Notes: a model not told the origin generated them from the sequence alone. A stretch of DNA of 64,000 nucleotides from an uncultured Pseudohongiella sp. (GCA_951812965.1 OX638341.1:1160438-1224437); one strand, 5' to 3'; counted from the stretch's first letter, positions 49,041 to 57,505 are shown. A program made the numbers and translations.

Positions 49041-50102
49041 CTAGTCCGACTCGGGCCCGCAATCGATGCAGGCGCCAATCGGCAAGGTGACCGCCTGGCT
49101 CTTCAGGCCGAGCCAGGGTGGTATGATCGCGCCGAAGCCGCCCGCCGGTCCGCCCCCCGCCAGTACCAGCAGATGATCGGGCGAGGGCAGCGCACAGTAC
49201 TCGGTATCGCTCTTGCCGCGAACGACCGCGCCCTTGCCGACCTTCGCCCATTCACCACGCTTGATGCGCGCTTTCCGGTAAATGAACTCGGCAATGTCCG
49301 ATTTGTTCCATCCGGCCGACCGCAAATGATCGCGATGCTGTTTGGGCACGACGATCACATAGTTGCCCGACCAGATCGAGTAATTGCGCATATTGGCCCG
49401 CATTTCGGCGGCGTAGGTTTCGAGAATTTCTTCCGGCTCAGTGGTCCACTCGTTCATGATCTGCCGCGGCGCACCAGCGGCGAAAACGGTTACCGCGGAA
49501 GCATCCGCCGGGATTCCCCGCAGTTCGGCAATGGACGACCAGTCCGAGTCTTCTTCGTCTTCCGCCAGGCAGTAGCTGATCTTGCCGGGGTGGCCCAGGG
49601 TCGAGCGATCGATGGCGCCCGGACTGACATCGAGAATATTGATCAGCGCCAAGCGGATCGCACGGCCGATTACCGCAGTTGCCCTGTCTCCGCCGCCAAG
49701 CGCGTTGAAGCTGCTTACAGCGCCTATTTCCCGCCGGACCGGGCCGTTGAGAATCACCAGGATTGCACAACCGCCGGTACTGGCGGTCGCGCCATGCAGC
49801 AGGAACTCCTCTTGCAACATCGCCGACCAGGCCGTGACCACGGCGGGGAAATGGCTCGGCAGGCAGCCTGCCATGACGGTATTGATCGCCAGCTTCTCGG
49901 CAGTGACCGCACGTTCCCTGACAGGCTCGACGCCGATCAATTCGCCGGCGGGCAGATTTGCCCATTCGAGGCAGGCTCCCACCGCTTCGGACGTCGGTGG
50001 CACGACGGGAAACCCATCCGTCCAGCCGCGGCTGTGGAAGAATTCCTGGGCCTCTGCGAAATTCTCAATCTCGTACGCGGCGGATTTCAGATTCATGGCC
50101 AT
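49041..50102 (-). CDS. Conserved protein with RGWTDGFPVVPPT motif
   Basis: A 353-residue protein with no signal peptide. Markers are HSRGWTDGFPVVPPTSEAV, AINTVMAGCLPSHFPAVVTA, TASTGGCAILVILNGPVR, IGRAIRLALIN and a C-terminal tail GACIDCGPE with a CxxC. The conserved cysteines suggest redox or metal binding. From memory only, proteins of this family occur near or fused to UGSC domains; in this window the UGSC gene is 10 kb away. Function unknown. A decayed copy of its start is at 56702-56780. Confidence 0.75.
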   Translation of the reverse strand: MAMNLKSAAYEIENFAEAQEFFHSRGWTDGFPVVPPTSEAVGACLEWANLPAGELIGVEPVRERAVTAEKLAINTVMAGCLPSHFPAVVTAWSAMLQEEFLLHGATASTGGCAILVILNGPVRREIGAVSSFNALGGGDRATAVIGRAIRLALINILDVSPGAIDRSTLGHPGKISYCLAEDEEDSDWSSIAELRGIPADASAVTVFAAGAPRQIMNEWTTEPEEILETYAAEMRANMRNYSIWSGNYVIVVPKQHRDHLRSAGWNKSDIAEFIYRKARIKRGEWAKVGKGAVVRGKSDTEYCALPSPDHLLVLAGGGPAGGFGAIIPPWLGLKSQAVTLPIGACIDCGPESD

Positions 50103-50148
50103 AGGGGTCGCGGCGCCTCGGTGCGGCGGAATTTCAGAGCCATCAACG

Positions 50149-50577
50149 CTACTTGCAGTAAATCCGCAAATTTACCTGCTCTGTATCGATAACCATCGGA
50201 CTTTTCGACAGGGAGTCGACAAGCTCCTCCAAATTCGACTGGTCGAGTGAATTCAGATCAATTCCCACGCCATGATTTTCCAGACTGAGGGCAAGTATCT
50301 CAGGAATCAGCAATCCGAGCTTCATTCCGGCGCGGGCGAGTACCAGTGGAATTCGAACATCTACCGGTTCCTCCGTTTCCAGAGCATCGCCTTTGGGTTC
50401 GGTCTTGATGTACAGGTGCGTCGGTACGCCATTTCCTGCCGCGCCTGCGGAAGCTCCATTGTCCGAATGTCTTTCGGTTCCGCCTGCATTGAGTTGGTCA
50501 AGCAGGCCCTCCGCTTCTGCGGAATTGATGGTTCCCTCCGCAAGCATGTCCAATACTTTTTTTCGTGAATGAGTCAT
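50149..50577 (-). CDS. SHOCT-like domain protein
   Basis: A 142-residue protein. Residues about 6-30 (KVLDMLAEGTINSAEAEGLL) match the SHOCT-like helix hairpin seen at the N-terminus of YvlB-type proteins. The C-terminal half (IPLVLARAGMKLGLLIPEI, LDQSNLEELVDSLSKS) is a conserved accompanying domain. It lies 21 bp after a DUF2089-like gene on the same strand, a known pairing for stress or envelope regulation. Exact function unknown. Confidence 0.75.
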   Translation of the reverse strand: MTHSRKKVLDMLAEGTINSAEAEGLLDQLNAGGTERHSDNGASAGAAGNGVPTHLYIKTEPKGDALETEEPVDVRIPLVLARAGMKLGLLIPEILALSLENHGVGIDLNSLDQSNLEELVDSLSKSPMVIDTEQVNLRIYCK

Positions 50578-50598
50578 AACGAATCTCCCAAGTTCGGA

Positions 50599-50988
50599 TC
50601 AATAGTCTTTACCGGCGTTTGCCAGAATTTCGATCGCCTCGTCAGCGGTAATTTCACCCGCTTCGATTCGGCTCAGTGTCAGGTCAGTCAGGTCGCCGTC
50701 GGGTGTGATTTCCACAAACTTCAAGCTCGATGCAATGCGTTCCAGTCGCTTCTTGACGGTCGGGTAGCTGATCCCGAAGTAACTTTCCATTTTCTTGATG
50801 GATCCGTGGCATTGCACGAAAAACGCAACGAACACTTGATCAGGCACCGACAATCCGGCCAGCGGCGGTAATTCGAAATCACCGTCAATCGTCACATCGT
50901 CTTCAACGATCCTGACACGTTCGATTTTGAGTGTCCGATTTCGAGTCAGATCGGTGATATAAGACCAGTCTGTCATCTTCGCCTCCAA
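50599..50988 (-). CDS. DUF2089-like DNA-binding protein
   Basis: A 129-residue protein. Residues about 42-100 form a helix-turn-helix: LSVPDQVFVAFFVQCHGSIK, then YFGISYPTVKKRLERI. This matches DUF2089, except that the usual N-terminal zinc ribbon is absent and replaced by NRTLKIERVRIVEDDVTI. The C-terminal LSRIEAGEITADEAIEIL resembles a SHOCT hairpin. The start is ATG 50988 or 50976. It probably regulates the downstream SHOCT gene and itself from the AT-rich region upstream. Confidence 0.78.
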   Translation of the reverse strand: MEAKMTDWSYITDLTRNRTLKIERVRIVEDDVTIDGDFELPPLAGLSVPDQVFVAFFVQCHGSIKKMESYFGISYPTVKKRLERIASSLKFVEITPDGDLTDLTLSRIEAGEITADEAIEILANAGKDY

Positions 50989-51206
50989 GCACTAATCATA
51001 AAAATAATGTGAATAGAGAAATAAATCAACTTATATTAAGAAAAAAGTCTATATATATTAAAATAATAAATATTACGAAAATTGGAAGAGGGCGCCAATT
51101 GCAAATGTGAAATTGCCCGCGTAGCTCACATCACTCGGTAAAGGGGAGATTCCAATGATAGTGCGGAGCCTGGATTCGTCGAGACTGGCCCGGAGTTGCC
51201 TTTTAT
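50989..51206. other. AT-rich intergenic region upstream of the DUF2089 gene
   Basis: This 218-bp gap includes an almost pure A/T stretch (about 51000-51080, with TATATATATTAAAATAATAA), which stands out in a GC-rich genome. It precedes the minus-strand DUF2089 gene and probably holds its promoter and regulatory sites. It may bind H-NS-like silencers. I see no gene. Confidence 0.6.
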
Positions 51207-51629
51207 TCAGCCATGCCACGGGTTAAGCAATTCGAGGTCGAACCGGGAGAAATCTTTTTCATTGCGGGTTACCAGGATCATCTGGTGTCGAATCGCCAGG
51301 GCAGCGATTTGGGCGTCGGCAGCGGAAGGAGTTCGACCGTTGCGATCACCGTCGCCCATCAGTTGTCCCAACACCACGGCGGCAGGGCCGTCGAACACAA
51401 GTATTCGTCCTTCGAATTGTTGCGAGAGATCTTGTGCGATCCATAGTTCAAGCTGATTTCGGCGCTTGGAATCCTTGTGTTTTCTGGCTCCCCGAACCAA
51501 CTCACCCAAGGTCTGAGCCGACAGAAACAGTTCGCTTGCTGCCCGGGCTTCGATCCAGTCTATGACTGAACGATTCGGCCTTGGCTTCGTGGTCTCACTG
51601 ATAACGTTGGTATCGAGCAACCAGGCCAT
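51207..51629 (-). CDS. VapC-like PIN-domain toxin
   Basis: A 140-residue PIN-domain ribonuclease with the four acidic positions: LLDTNVISE (D6), TLGELVRG, SAADAQIAAL and TRNEKDF. Length is typical for VapC. It begins immediately at the end of the antitoxin gene (TGATGG overlap). VapC toxins cleave tRNA or rRNA. A remnant matching its SAADAQIAAL region is found at 56852-56884. Confidence 0.93.
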   Translation of the reverse strand: MAWLLDTNVISETTKPRPNRSVIDWIEARAASELFLSAQTLGELVRGARKHKDSKRRNQLELWIAQDLSQQFEGRILVFDGPAAVVLGQLMGDGDRNGRTPSAADAQIAALAIRHQMILVTRNEKDFSRFDLELLNPWHG

Positions 51630-51988
51630 CAGTCAAAGTCGGCTGAACGACCGGTTGAACGATCGCGTTCGAAATCCAGCGCTATATCGGCCAATGGAGA
51701 ACGGCGAAGAAATTCGATCAGTTCCTTGCCGGTACGCGCTTTGGGAATCGTTAAAATCGGTTGCAGGCTTTTCCGAACCATTCTGGCTCTTTTGCCGCCG
51801 GAGCGAAGGGCTCCCGCGATAGCCTTGATCAAGCCGGCATCGTTCGCTGGAACCGTGACCTCTACACGTTTTCCGCCGGAACCGCTTACTGCCTTGCGAT
51901 GCCGAACAACGCGGTTCGGAATTTCGGTCTTTGAATTCAGTGGGTTCAATGTTTCAATTTCCGGAAACGTTTCCGGATATTTAATCAC
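51629..51988 (-). CDS. VapB-like antitoxin
   Basis: A 119-residue open frame from GTG 51988. The C-terminal half is typical of VapC-neutralising antitoxins (ELIEFLRRSPLADIALDFER), preceded by VEVTVPANDAGLIKAIAGAL. The true start is uncertain: the promoter described separately places the transcript start near 51971, inside the first codons, so translation may begin at a TTG near 51949 or later. Confidence 0.75.
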   Translation of the reverse strand: MIKYPETFPEIETLNPLNSKTEIPNRVVRHRKAVSGSGGKRVEVTVPANDAGLIKAIAGALRSGGKRARMVRKSLQPILTIPKARTGKELIEFLRRSPLADIALDFERDRSTGRSADFD

Positions 51989-52006
51989 GGGCTGTATTTA
52001 TGTCAA
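51960..52006 (-). promoter_or_regulatory. vapBC promoter with 18-bp palindromic operator
   Basis: On the minus strand TTGACA (52006-52001) and TAAATA (51983-51978) are exactly 17 bases apart. Directly downstream lies the perfect palindrome TCCGGAAACGTTTCCGGA (51960-51977), at the expected transcription start. This is the layout of an autoregulated toxin-antitoxin promoter. Confidence 0.7.
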
Positions 52007-52071
52007 GGAAGAATAGTCAGCATCTGCTTCGATGCATCATTGCACTTGAAAACAGCAGAATCCGACTGGAC

Positions 52072-52299
52072 TCAGGAAAAGTTTTGAGCGATCTCGGAGA
52101 CCAGGCGGGCTTCGTCGGGGAATTCTCCCGTTTCATGTTTTGAATAGGTCAGTTGCGCGTCGACATGCACGTCGAATCGTCCGCCGCCGCTTTCGATCAG
52201 GCGAGCCGTAACGCCGAAGCGGTCGGTCAGTTTGGCTGCCAGACTGACAGCCTTGGGTTTATAGTTTCACTGTACGCAGTAGGCTATCGAGATATCCAT
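52072..52299 (-). CDS. SelW/Rdx-family selenoprotein, copy 1
   Basis: A 75-residue protein that starts MDISIAYCVQ, then UGA (52267-52269, codon 11), then NYKPKAVSLAAKL. C-x2-U-x-YKPK is the selenoprotein W motif, and the rest fits Rdx proteins (LIESGGGRFDVHV, YSKHETGEFPDEARLVSEI). UGA is followed by a SECIS-like hairpin. The gene lies between the vapBC and maiA genes on the minus strand, 83 bp downstream of... in genomic terms next to vapB, and about 146 bp after maiA. Rdx proteins are thioredoxin-fold oxidoreductases of unclear substrate. A near-identical paralog is at 57590-57817. Confidence 0.92.
52234..52252 (-). promoter_or_regulatory. Bacterial SECIS-like hairpin of SelW copy 1
   Basis: Fourteen bases after the UGA the mRNA can form GGCUGUCA-GUC-UGGCAGCC: eight pairs (one U-G) and the loop GUC, beginning 23 bases after the UGA. 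G first and U second in the loop fit bacterial SECIS rules. The apex CAGUCUG matches the other two selenoprotein genes. Confidence 0.8.
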
Positions 52300-52361
52300 G
52301 TTTATCGAGTCTCTTTACGAAAGTTCGCAGTAAACGTCCGGGAGCCGGATTCCAGGCCGTG

Positions 52362-52367
52362 ATTATA
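52362..52367 (-). promoter_or_regulatory. Candidate -10 box for SelW copy 1
   Basis: TATAAT on the minus strand, about 62 bases upstream of the SelW ATG. TATAATCACGGC is conserved at the same place before the second SelW copy. No clear -35 hexamer is visible. Confidence 0.45.
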
Positions 52368-52445
52368 CCGGTCGGTCACCAGCGCTGGCGACATTCGCCG
52401 CAGCTATGTCACCGCCGACACTGCGGAATCCGGCGGCGCCAATGG

Positions 52446-53093
52446 TCAGTTTCTCTGGTTTTCAGAGATCTGCGCTACCTTCATGCCGCCCTTTGCATCG
52501 GCAAAGGCCCGCAACTCATTGCAGCGAGAAACTACCGCACAAAGTTTCGGATAGGCGTCAAGCGGCGCTTCGAATCGCACGGCATTGAAATGCTGCGGCG
52601 CCAAGAATACATCAGCCAGTGTAACTGCGTCGCCACATGCAAAGGCGGATTGCGGATCGAGTTGCGCTTCGATGGCTTCGAAGCCGAGGCCGATCCAGTG
52701 CCGGATCCATTCTCCAACACGTGGTTCGTCAACGGTCAGATCATGCCGCAGCCTGTTCAATACCCTCAAGTTCGCGATCGGATGAATGTCACAGGCAACA
52801 AGTTGCGCCAGGCCGCGCACCCGCGCCCGAGCCAGCGGGTCGGCCGGGAGCAGCGGCGGTTGGGGAATTGTCTCTTCAAGATACTCGCAAATGGCCAATG
52901 ACTGACTGAGGAGTCCCGCCCCGGTGTCCAAAGTCGGCACCAATTGTTGCGGATTGACGGCTCGGTACTCGGCGGAAAGTTGCTGTCCCCGCGGCAGATC
53001 TACCGGAAGTTGCTCAAAAGCCACGCCTTTCCAGTTGAGTGCGATGCGCACGCGAAAGGCCGCCGATGAGCGGAAATAATCGTAGAGTTTCAT
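52446..53093 (-). CDS. maiA: Maleylacetoacetate isomerase (zeta-class GST)
   Basis: A 215-residue glutathione transferase fold. The start at 53093 gives MKLYDYFRSSAAFRVRIAL, with the zeta-class SSxxxRVRIAL active-site loop, then PQQLVPTLDTGAG and SQSLAICEYLEE for glutathione binding. It isomerises maleylacetoacetate to fumarylacetoacetate. It overlaps the fahA stop by ATGA and is the last enzyme gene of the tyrosine-degradation operon. Confidence 0.95.
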   Translation of the reverse strand: MKLYDYFRSSAAFRVRIALNWKGVAFEQLPVDLPRGQQLSAEYRAVNPQQLVPTLDTGAGLLSQSLAICEYLEETIPQPPLLPADPLARARVRGLAQLVACDIHPIANLRVLNRLRHDLTVDEPRVGEWIRHWIGLGFEAIEAQLDPQSAFACGDAVTLADVFLAPQHFNAVRFEAPLDAYPKLCAVVSRCNELRAFADAKGGMKVAQISENQRN

Positions 53094-54391
53094 TGGGAAT
53101 TCGCCGGCAGCACGGTACCGACTGCTTCGCCGAAACCGATGCGCACCGCCCCTTCTCTTGCGCAATGCGCCCGCAGGATCACGGTATCTCCATCTTCGAG
53201 AAACGCGCGCTCCTCACCGTTCCGCAACCGGGTCGGCTCGGCGCCGCCGCGGGTGATTTCAATAAGCGCGCCCTGACTGCCTTCATGGTCGCCGGACATC
53301 GTGCCGCTGCCGAACAGATCGCCCGGCCGCAGATTGCAGCCATTGACCGTGTGATGCGCCACCATCTGCGCGACCGTCCAGTAGGCGTCGCTGAAGTTGC
53401 TGCTGGAAAGACTTTCCGGTGCGATGTTGTTTTCGCGCATCGTTGCGCTTTGCAGCAGCACTTCGAGTTGCATGTCGATGGCGCCCGCGGCCGAATTTTC
53501 TTCGCTCGAAAGATACGGCAGCGCCCGCGGCTCTCCGGCGGAACGCCGCCAGGGCCTGCGAAAAGGCGCCAGCGCTTCCAGTGTCACGATCCAGGGCGAG
53601 ATCGTCGTTGCGAAGCTTTTCGCCAGAAACGGACCCAGCGGCTGATACTCCCAGGCTTGAATGTCGCGGGCGGACCAATCGTTGAGCAAACACAGCCCGA
53701 ACACATGATTCTCCGCATCGTCGATGTCCACGGGGACACCCAGGGCATTGCCGCGGCCGACGAATATACCGATCTCCAATTCGTAGTCGAGACGCCGGCA
53801 AGGGGCGACTTCCGGTCGCTCCGAGCCAGGCGGTTTCAGTTGTCCGCGCGGGCGGGGGAACGACTGTCCGCTTATCGCGATGGACGAACTGCGGCCGTGA
53901 TAACCGATCGGCACCCAGCGATAGTTGGGCAATAGCGGATCGTTCGGCCGGAACAGTCGGCCGATATTGGCGGCATGGTGGATGGATGTATAAAAATCCG
54001 TGTAATCGCCGATCCGCGCCGGTATCTGGTATTCGACTTCGCTAAGTGGAATCAGGCAATTCCGCACCGCGGCTTCATGTTCCGATCCCGCCGCCAGCAG
54101 CGCGCTCAGATCCGCTCGCAGGGCCGACCACACGGCCGACCCTTGTCCCATGAAGCTATTCAGCGTTTCTTCCTGACACGCGTCCAGACCTCGGGATGGC
54201 GCGATTCCGGCGGCATGCAACTCCCGCAGATCAAGCGCGCGGTCACCAATGGCGACCCCCGGCCGGAACCGCTCGCCGGTTCCGACCCGGCGCAGCACGG
54301 CGAAAGGCAGGTTCTGAATCGGAAAGTCGGCGCCTGATGCGTTGGCCGAAGTAACCCAGCTACGCAGTGTCGGATCGTGCGTTGAATTCAT
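53090..54391 (-). CDS. fahA: Fumarylacetoacetase
   Basis: A 433-residue enzyme that splits fumarylacetoacetate to fumarate and acetoacetate. Signatures: IGDYTDFYTSIHHAANIGRL, LDYELEIGIFVGRGN, LLNDWSARDIQAWEYQPLGP and GSGTMSGDHEGSQGALIE. Metal-site acids and the catalytic His are present. The start at 54391 (MNSTHDPTLRSWV) overlaps the VOC gene stop by ATGA. Confidence 0.96.
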   Translation of the reverse strand: MNSTHDPTLRSWVTSANASGADFPIQNLPFAVLRRVGTGERFRPGVAIGDRALDLRELHAAGIAPSRGLDACQEETLNSFMGQGSAVWSALRADLSALLAAGSEHEAAVRNCLIPLSEVEYQIPARIGDYTDFYTSIHHAANIGRLFRPNDPLLPNYRWVPIGYHGRSSSIAISGQSFPRPRGQLKPPGSERPEVAPCRRLDYELEIGIFVGRGNALGVPVDIDDAENHVFGLCLLNDWSARDIQAWEYQPLGPFLAKSFATTISPWIVTLEALAPFRRPWRRSAGEPRALPYLSSEENSAAGAIDMQLEVLLQSATMRENNIAPESLSSSNFSDAYWTVAQMVAHHTVNGCNLRPGDLFGSGTMSGDHEGSQGALIEITRGGAEPTRLRNGEERAFLEDGDTVILRAHCAREGAVRIGFGEAVGTVLPANSQ

Positions 54392-54927
54392 GCTTGTTCG
54401 AACTCTTTGGCATGCAGCCAGGCAGCCAGTCGGGGGGCCTTTTTGGTGCGGCTCCATTCTTCCAGCATCTCGTCGGCCACGGCTTTGGCGCGCGCCCGAT
54501 CTTCATCCGTTCCCTTATCGACGGCCAATTCCAGACGATGGCCGCTCGGATCGAAAAAGTAGATCGAATCGAACAATCCATGATCCACGGGGCCGAGCAC
54601 GTCCACGCCGTTTTTTTCCAGATGGGTTTTGCATGTCAGCAGTTCGTCATATTGTTCCAACGCGAACGCAATATGCTGAACCCATGCCGGCGTGTTCGGA
54701 TCGCGACCCATTTCCGGAGAGTTGGGCAGTTCGAAAAAAGCCAGCACATTGCCGTCGCCGGCATCGAGAAAGACGTGAATGTAGGGGTCCGGCTCCTTGG
54801 TCGAAGGCACTTCGTTTTCGGCGAAGGCAAGGAGATAATCCATGCCCAGCAAGTCCCGATAAAACTCAACCGTCTCCTTGGCATCGCGGCAGCGATACGC
54901 GACATGGTGGATTTGCCTGATTTTCAT
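54388..54927 (-). CDS. VOC superfamily protein (glyoxalase/dioxygenase-like)
   Basis: A 179-residue protein with two beta-alpha-beta-beta-beta modules. Possible metal ligands are His in RQIHHVAYRC, His in WVQHIAFAL and Glu in HRLELAVD, the usual His-His-Glu arrangement of VOC metalloenzymes. It is encoded between hpd and fahA with a 4-bp overlap to fahA, where homogentisate 1,2-dioxygenase (hmgA) would be expected. It may be an accessory enzyme or, more speculatively, act on homogentisate itself. Confidence 0.85.
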   Translation of the reverse strand: MKIRQIHHVAYRCRDAKETVEFYRDLLGMDYLLAFAENEVPSTKEPDPYIHVFLDAGDGNVLAFFELPNSPEMGRDPNTPAWVQHIAFALEQYDELLTCKTHLEKNGVDVLGPVDHGLFDSIYFFDPSGHRLELAVDKGTDEDRARAKAVADEMLEEWSRTKKAPRLAAWLHAKEFEQA

Positions 54928-54938
54928 TGCGCCCCCGG

Positions 54939-56006
54939 TCAGCCGGCGCTTTCGAGCACGCCGCGTTGCAGTTGATCGCGCTCGATGGATTCGAATAACG
55001 CCTGGAAATTGCCCTCGCCGAATCCCTCGTCCTTCTTCCGCTGGATAAATTCGAAAAAGATCGGTCCGATCAGCGCCTGGGAAAAGATCTGCAGCAACAG
55101 ACGCGGTTCATCCCCTGCCGTGCTGCCGTCCAACAATATACCCCGGCGCTGCAGGTCCGCAACCGGCTCACCGTGTCCGCGCAGTCGATCTTCCAGCATC
55201 TCGTAATAGGTATCCGGCGGCGGCTTCATGAATTTCAAACCCCGTTCTTGCAGGCGATCCCAGGTCGCGAGCAGATCGTCGCAGGCAAAGGCGATGTGCT
55301 GAATGCCTTCGCCGTTGTATTGCATGAGGAATTCCTCGATCTGTCCATTGTCGCCGGCTTCTTCGTTGAGCGGGATACGAATCCGGTTATCCGGCGCGGT
55401 CATCGCCCGTGAAGTTAGCCCCGTCTTCTGCCCGCGAATGTCGAAGTGGCGAATCTCACGGAAGTTGAACAGCCGCTCGTAGAACGATGCCCAGTGGTTC
55501 ATGCGGCCGCGGTACACGTTGTGCGTGAGGTGGTCGATCACTTGCAGACCCACGCCTCGCGGAAAGCGCTCCACACCATCCAGGTACTCGAAATCAATGT
55601 CGTAGATGCTCGCGCCGGCAGTGTAGCGATCAATGAGATAAAGCGGCGCGCCGCCGATACCCCGGATCGCCGGCAAACGCAGTTCCATGGGCCCGGTGTC
55701 GAGCTCGACGGGTTGCGCGCCGAGTTCCACCGCGCGGTTGTACGCATGGTGCGAGTCCCGCACCCGGAACGCCAGTCCACAGGCGCAGGGTCCATGCTCA
55801 TCGGCATGGTAGTGGGCCGGGCTATTCGGCTCGTAGTTGACGATGAAGTTGATGTCGCCCTGACGCCAGAGCTGCACATCCTTGGAGCGATGTCGGGCGA
55901 CATGATTGAACCCAAGGGTTTCGAACACCGGTTCGAGCCGACCTTTATCGATCGCCGCGAACTCGACGAAATCGAAACCGTCCAGTCCCATGGGGTTGTC
56001 GTGCAT
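54939..56006 (-). CDS. hpd: 4-hydroxyphenylpyruvate dioxygenase
   Basis: A 355-residue VOC-fold iron enzyme. Iron ligands lie in [23 protein letters not shown] and the C-terminal [18 protein letters not shown]. It converts 4-hydroxyphenylpyruvate to homogentisate. Length matches bacterial HPPD (about 350-360). A GGAG about eight bases upstream of the ATG supports the start. First gene of the minus-strand operon, divergent from an Lrp-type regulator. Confidence 0.96.
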   Translation of the reverse strand: MHDNPMGLDGFDFVEFAAIDKGRLEPVFETLGFNHVARHRSKDVQLWRQGDINFIVNYEPNSPAHYHADEHGPCACGLAFRVRDSHHAYNRAVELGAQPVELDTGPMELRLPAIRGIGGAPLYLIDRYTAGASIYDIDFEYLDGVERFPRGVGLQVIDHLTHNVYRGRMNHWASFYERLFNFREIRHFDIRGQKTGLTSRAMTAPDNRIRIPLNEEAGDNGQIEEFLMQYNGEGIQHIAFACDDLLATWDRLQERGLKFMKPPPDTYYEMLEDRLRGHGEPVADLQRRGILLDGSTAGDEPRLLLQIFSQALIGPIFFEFIQRKKDEGFGEGNFQALFESIERDQLQRGVLESAG

Positions 56007-56138
56007 GGAGAAACTCCCAAGCGAATAGTTTCAGTCAGGTTAGATCACCGATGGGGGAATATGTTGCCTATTTGGTCCATTATTGATGTAGTATTAAGGA
56101 AATTCTTCAAATTACACGCAGGAAAAGGAATATTTCAC
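56007..56138. promoter_or_regulatory. hpd-lrp divergent intergenic region
   Basis: This 132-bp AT-richer region separates hpd (minus) from the Lrp/AsnC regulator (plus) and must hold both promoters and the regulator's binding sites. It contains TATTAAGGAAATTC and TTGGTCCATTATTG, but I cannot define the operator. Confidence 0.5.
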
Positions 56139-56624
56139 TTGTCCAGTCAAAACGAATCGAGACCGTTGGACCGCTCGGAGCGCGCGATCCTGCGCGAATT
56201 GCAACTTGACGGCCGCATGGCCAACGCGAAGCTGGCCGCCCGCATCGGCTTGTCCGAGTCACCGACTTTTCGCCGCGTCAAGGCGCTGGAGACTGCCGGC
56301 TTCATACGCGGTTACTTCGCCGAGGTAGATCAGCGCAAACTGGGGCTTTCCGTCACCGCATTCGTACAGGTGACGATGGAAAAACAGCCGGATGAACGCA
56401 CTGAATCGTTCCACCAGCGGGTAGCCCAGGAGCCGCATATCATTGAATGTCACGCCATGAGCGGCACGCAGGACTACCTCATGAAGGTGGTGGCTCACAG
56501 CATAGATCACTTTTCGGAACTGGTAATGAAGCAGATTCTCAAGTACCCCGGCGTGATGCACGTGGAATCGAACTTCAGCCTGAAGCCCATCAAGCACGCC
56601 CGTACGCTTCCGCTCGACCCTTGA
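56139..56624 (+). CDS. Lrp/AsnC family transcriptional regulator
   Basis: A 161-residue protein. Residues about 9-60 are the Lrp winged helix-turn-helix (LDRSERAILRELQLDGRMAN, IGLSESPTFRRVKALE); the rest is the AsnC ligand-binding fold (ECHAMSGTQDYLMKVVAHS, YPGVMHVESNF). The start is TTG at 56139 after AAGGA nine bases upstream; the open frame continues far upstream but runs antisense to hpd. It likely senses an aromatic amino acid or its product and controls hpd. Confidence 0.9.
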   Translation: MSSQNESRPLDRSERAILRELQLDGRMANAKLAARIGLSESPTFRRVKALETAGFIRGYFAEVDQRKLGLSVTAFVQVTMEKQPDERTESFHQRVAQEPHIIECHAMSGTQDYLMKVVAHSIDHFSELVMKQILKYPGVMHVESNFSLKPIKHARTLPLDP

Positions 56625-56640
56625 AACCCGAATCGGTCAT

Positions 56641-56884
56641 TACTTGCGCCAGTTCAGCGCTGTCGGCCGCGGTGAATGCGACTCGGTACGCAGGCAGCAG
56701 AGCGTCTTCAAAATTATCCAGTTCGTATGCGGCTGATTTCAGCTTCATCTTCATAAAGGTCGCGGCGCCTCAGTTTGGCGGAGTTTCAGGGCCGGCAACG
56801 CTACTTGCGGTAAATTCGCGAATTTTCGTGCCTGGTATCGATATCGGCCGAGTAGCGATTCGGACTTCGGCAGCGGAGGGAGTC
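56641..56884 (-). pseudogene. Decayed duplicate of the 48.7-51.3 kb block
   Basis: Three short matches occur in order and orientation. 56641-56701 matches 48710-48770, inside the 48587 gene. 56702-56845 matches 50056-50192: the start of the RGWTDG gene, the gap, and the C-terminus of the SHOCT gene. 56852-56884 matches 51302-51334, the VapC SAADAQIAAL region. Each match is about 75-85% by eye, with the intervening DNA deleted. None remains translatable as the original protein. Confidence 0.8.
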
Positions 56885-56910
56885 AATACAGCCTCGATGC
56901 TGGAGGTCAA

Positions 56911-57495
56911 TCAGAGGCGCTCGCCCAAGCGACGCGCGCGATGTTCGCCTGCCTGGTAGAGAATCAGTTCGTGAACGTAGCCGCCGTCATCGCGCAGGAA
57001 TTCGATCTCCGCATCCACGACCCTTAGAAAGAAGCGGTCCGTGTCCATGGCAAAAGCCGGAAAGGCCTGCTGGCCGGTCACCTGAATGAACAACTGGGAG
57101 TCCCGGACCGAAACCTTTATCGCCACGCCTTCCGCCAGTTCATATTCGCCCTGGTAGTCGTTCAGGACTGCGCTGTCGAGCGGGATTTCCTCGCGTTCCG
57201 TTGTCCCGAGACCGTCCTCGACCCGGGGCGCGTTGATGGTCTGACCTGCCTGAACGAACTCGATGCTCGGAGACGAACTCTCTGCTGGCGTGGCAAACGT
57301 CACCCGAATCCGCGCGGCATCGGCCGCGATGGATCCCAGCAAGCCGAATCCCAGGTTCGAATAGACTTGTTCGCTGGACAAGGAATCGGGATCGAATGAG
57401 CGCAGAAATTCATTCAAGTCACTTCGCGTGTAGTCCGCATAGGGGTCCAGGACGTCGCCCAGGGAGAAAGTGAAGTTCTCATCGAGCAAAACCAT
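56911..57495 (-). pseudogene. Beta-lactamase-family (serine hydrolase) remnant
   Basis: The frame encodes FSLGDVLDPYADYTRSDLNE and YSNLGFGLLGSIAAD, the YxN region of the S12 beta-lactamase fold, then jumps to a C-terminal accessory domain (EIPLDSAVLNDYQGEYELAE, QQAFPAFAMDTDRFFLRVV, DUF3471-like). The N-terminal part with SxxK and the rest of the catalytic domain are missing, so it is a truncated, internally deleted gene. It lies in the decayed duplication, between the VapC and VapB remnants. Confidence 0.7.
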
Positions 57496-57505
57496 TTTTG
57501 TAGCA

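Noticed and set aside
55446..56138. N-terminal extension of the Lrp gene
   Set aside because: This part is antisense to hpd; the Lrp domain and a ribosome binding site begin at 56139.
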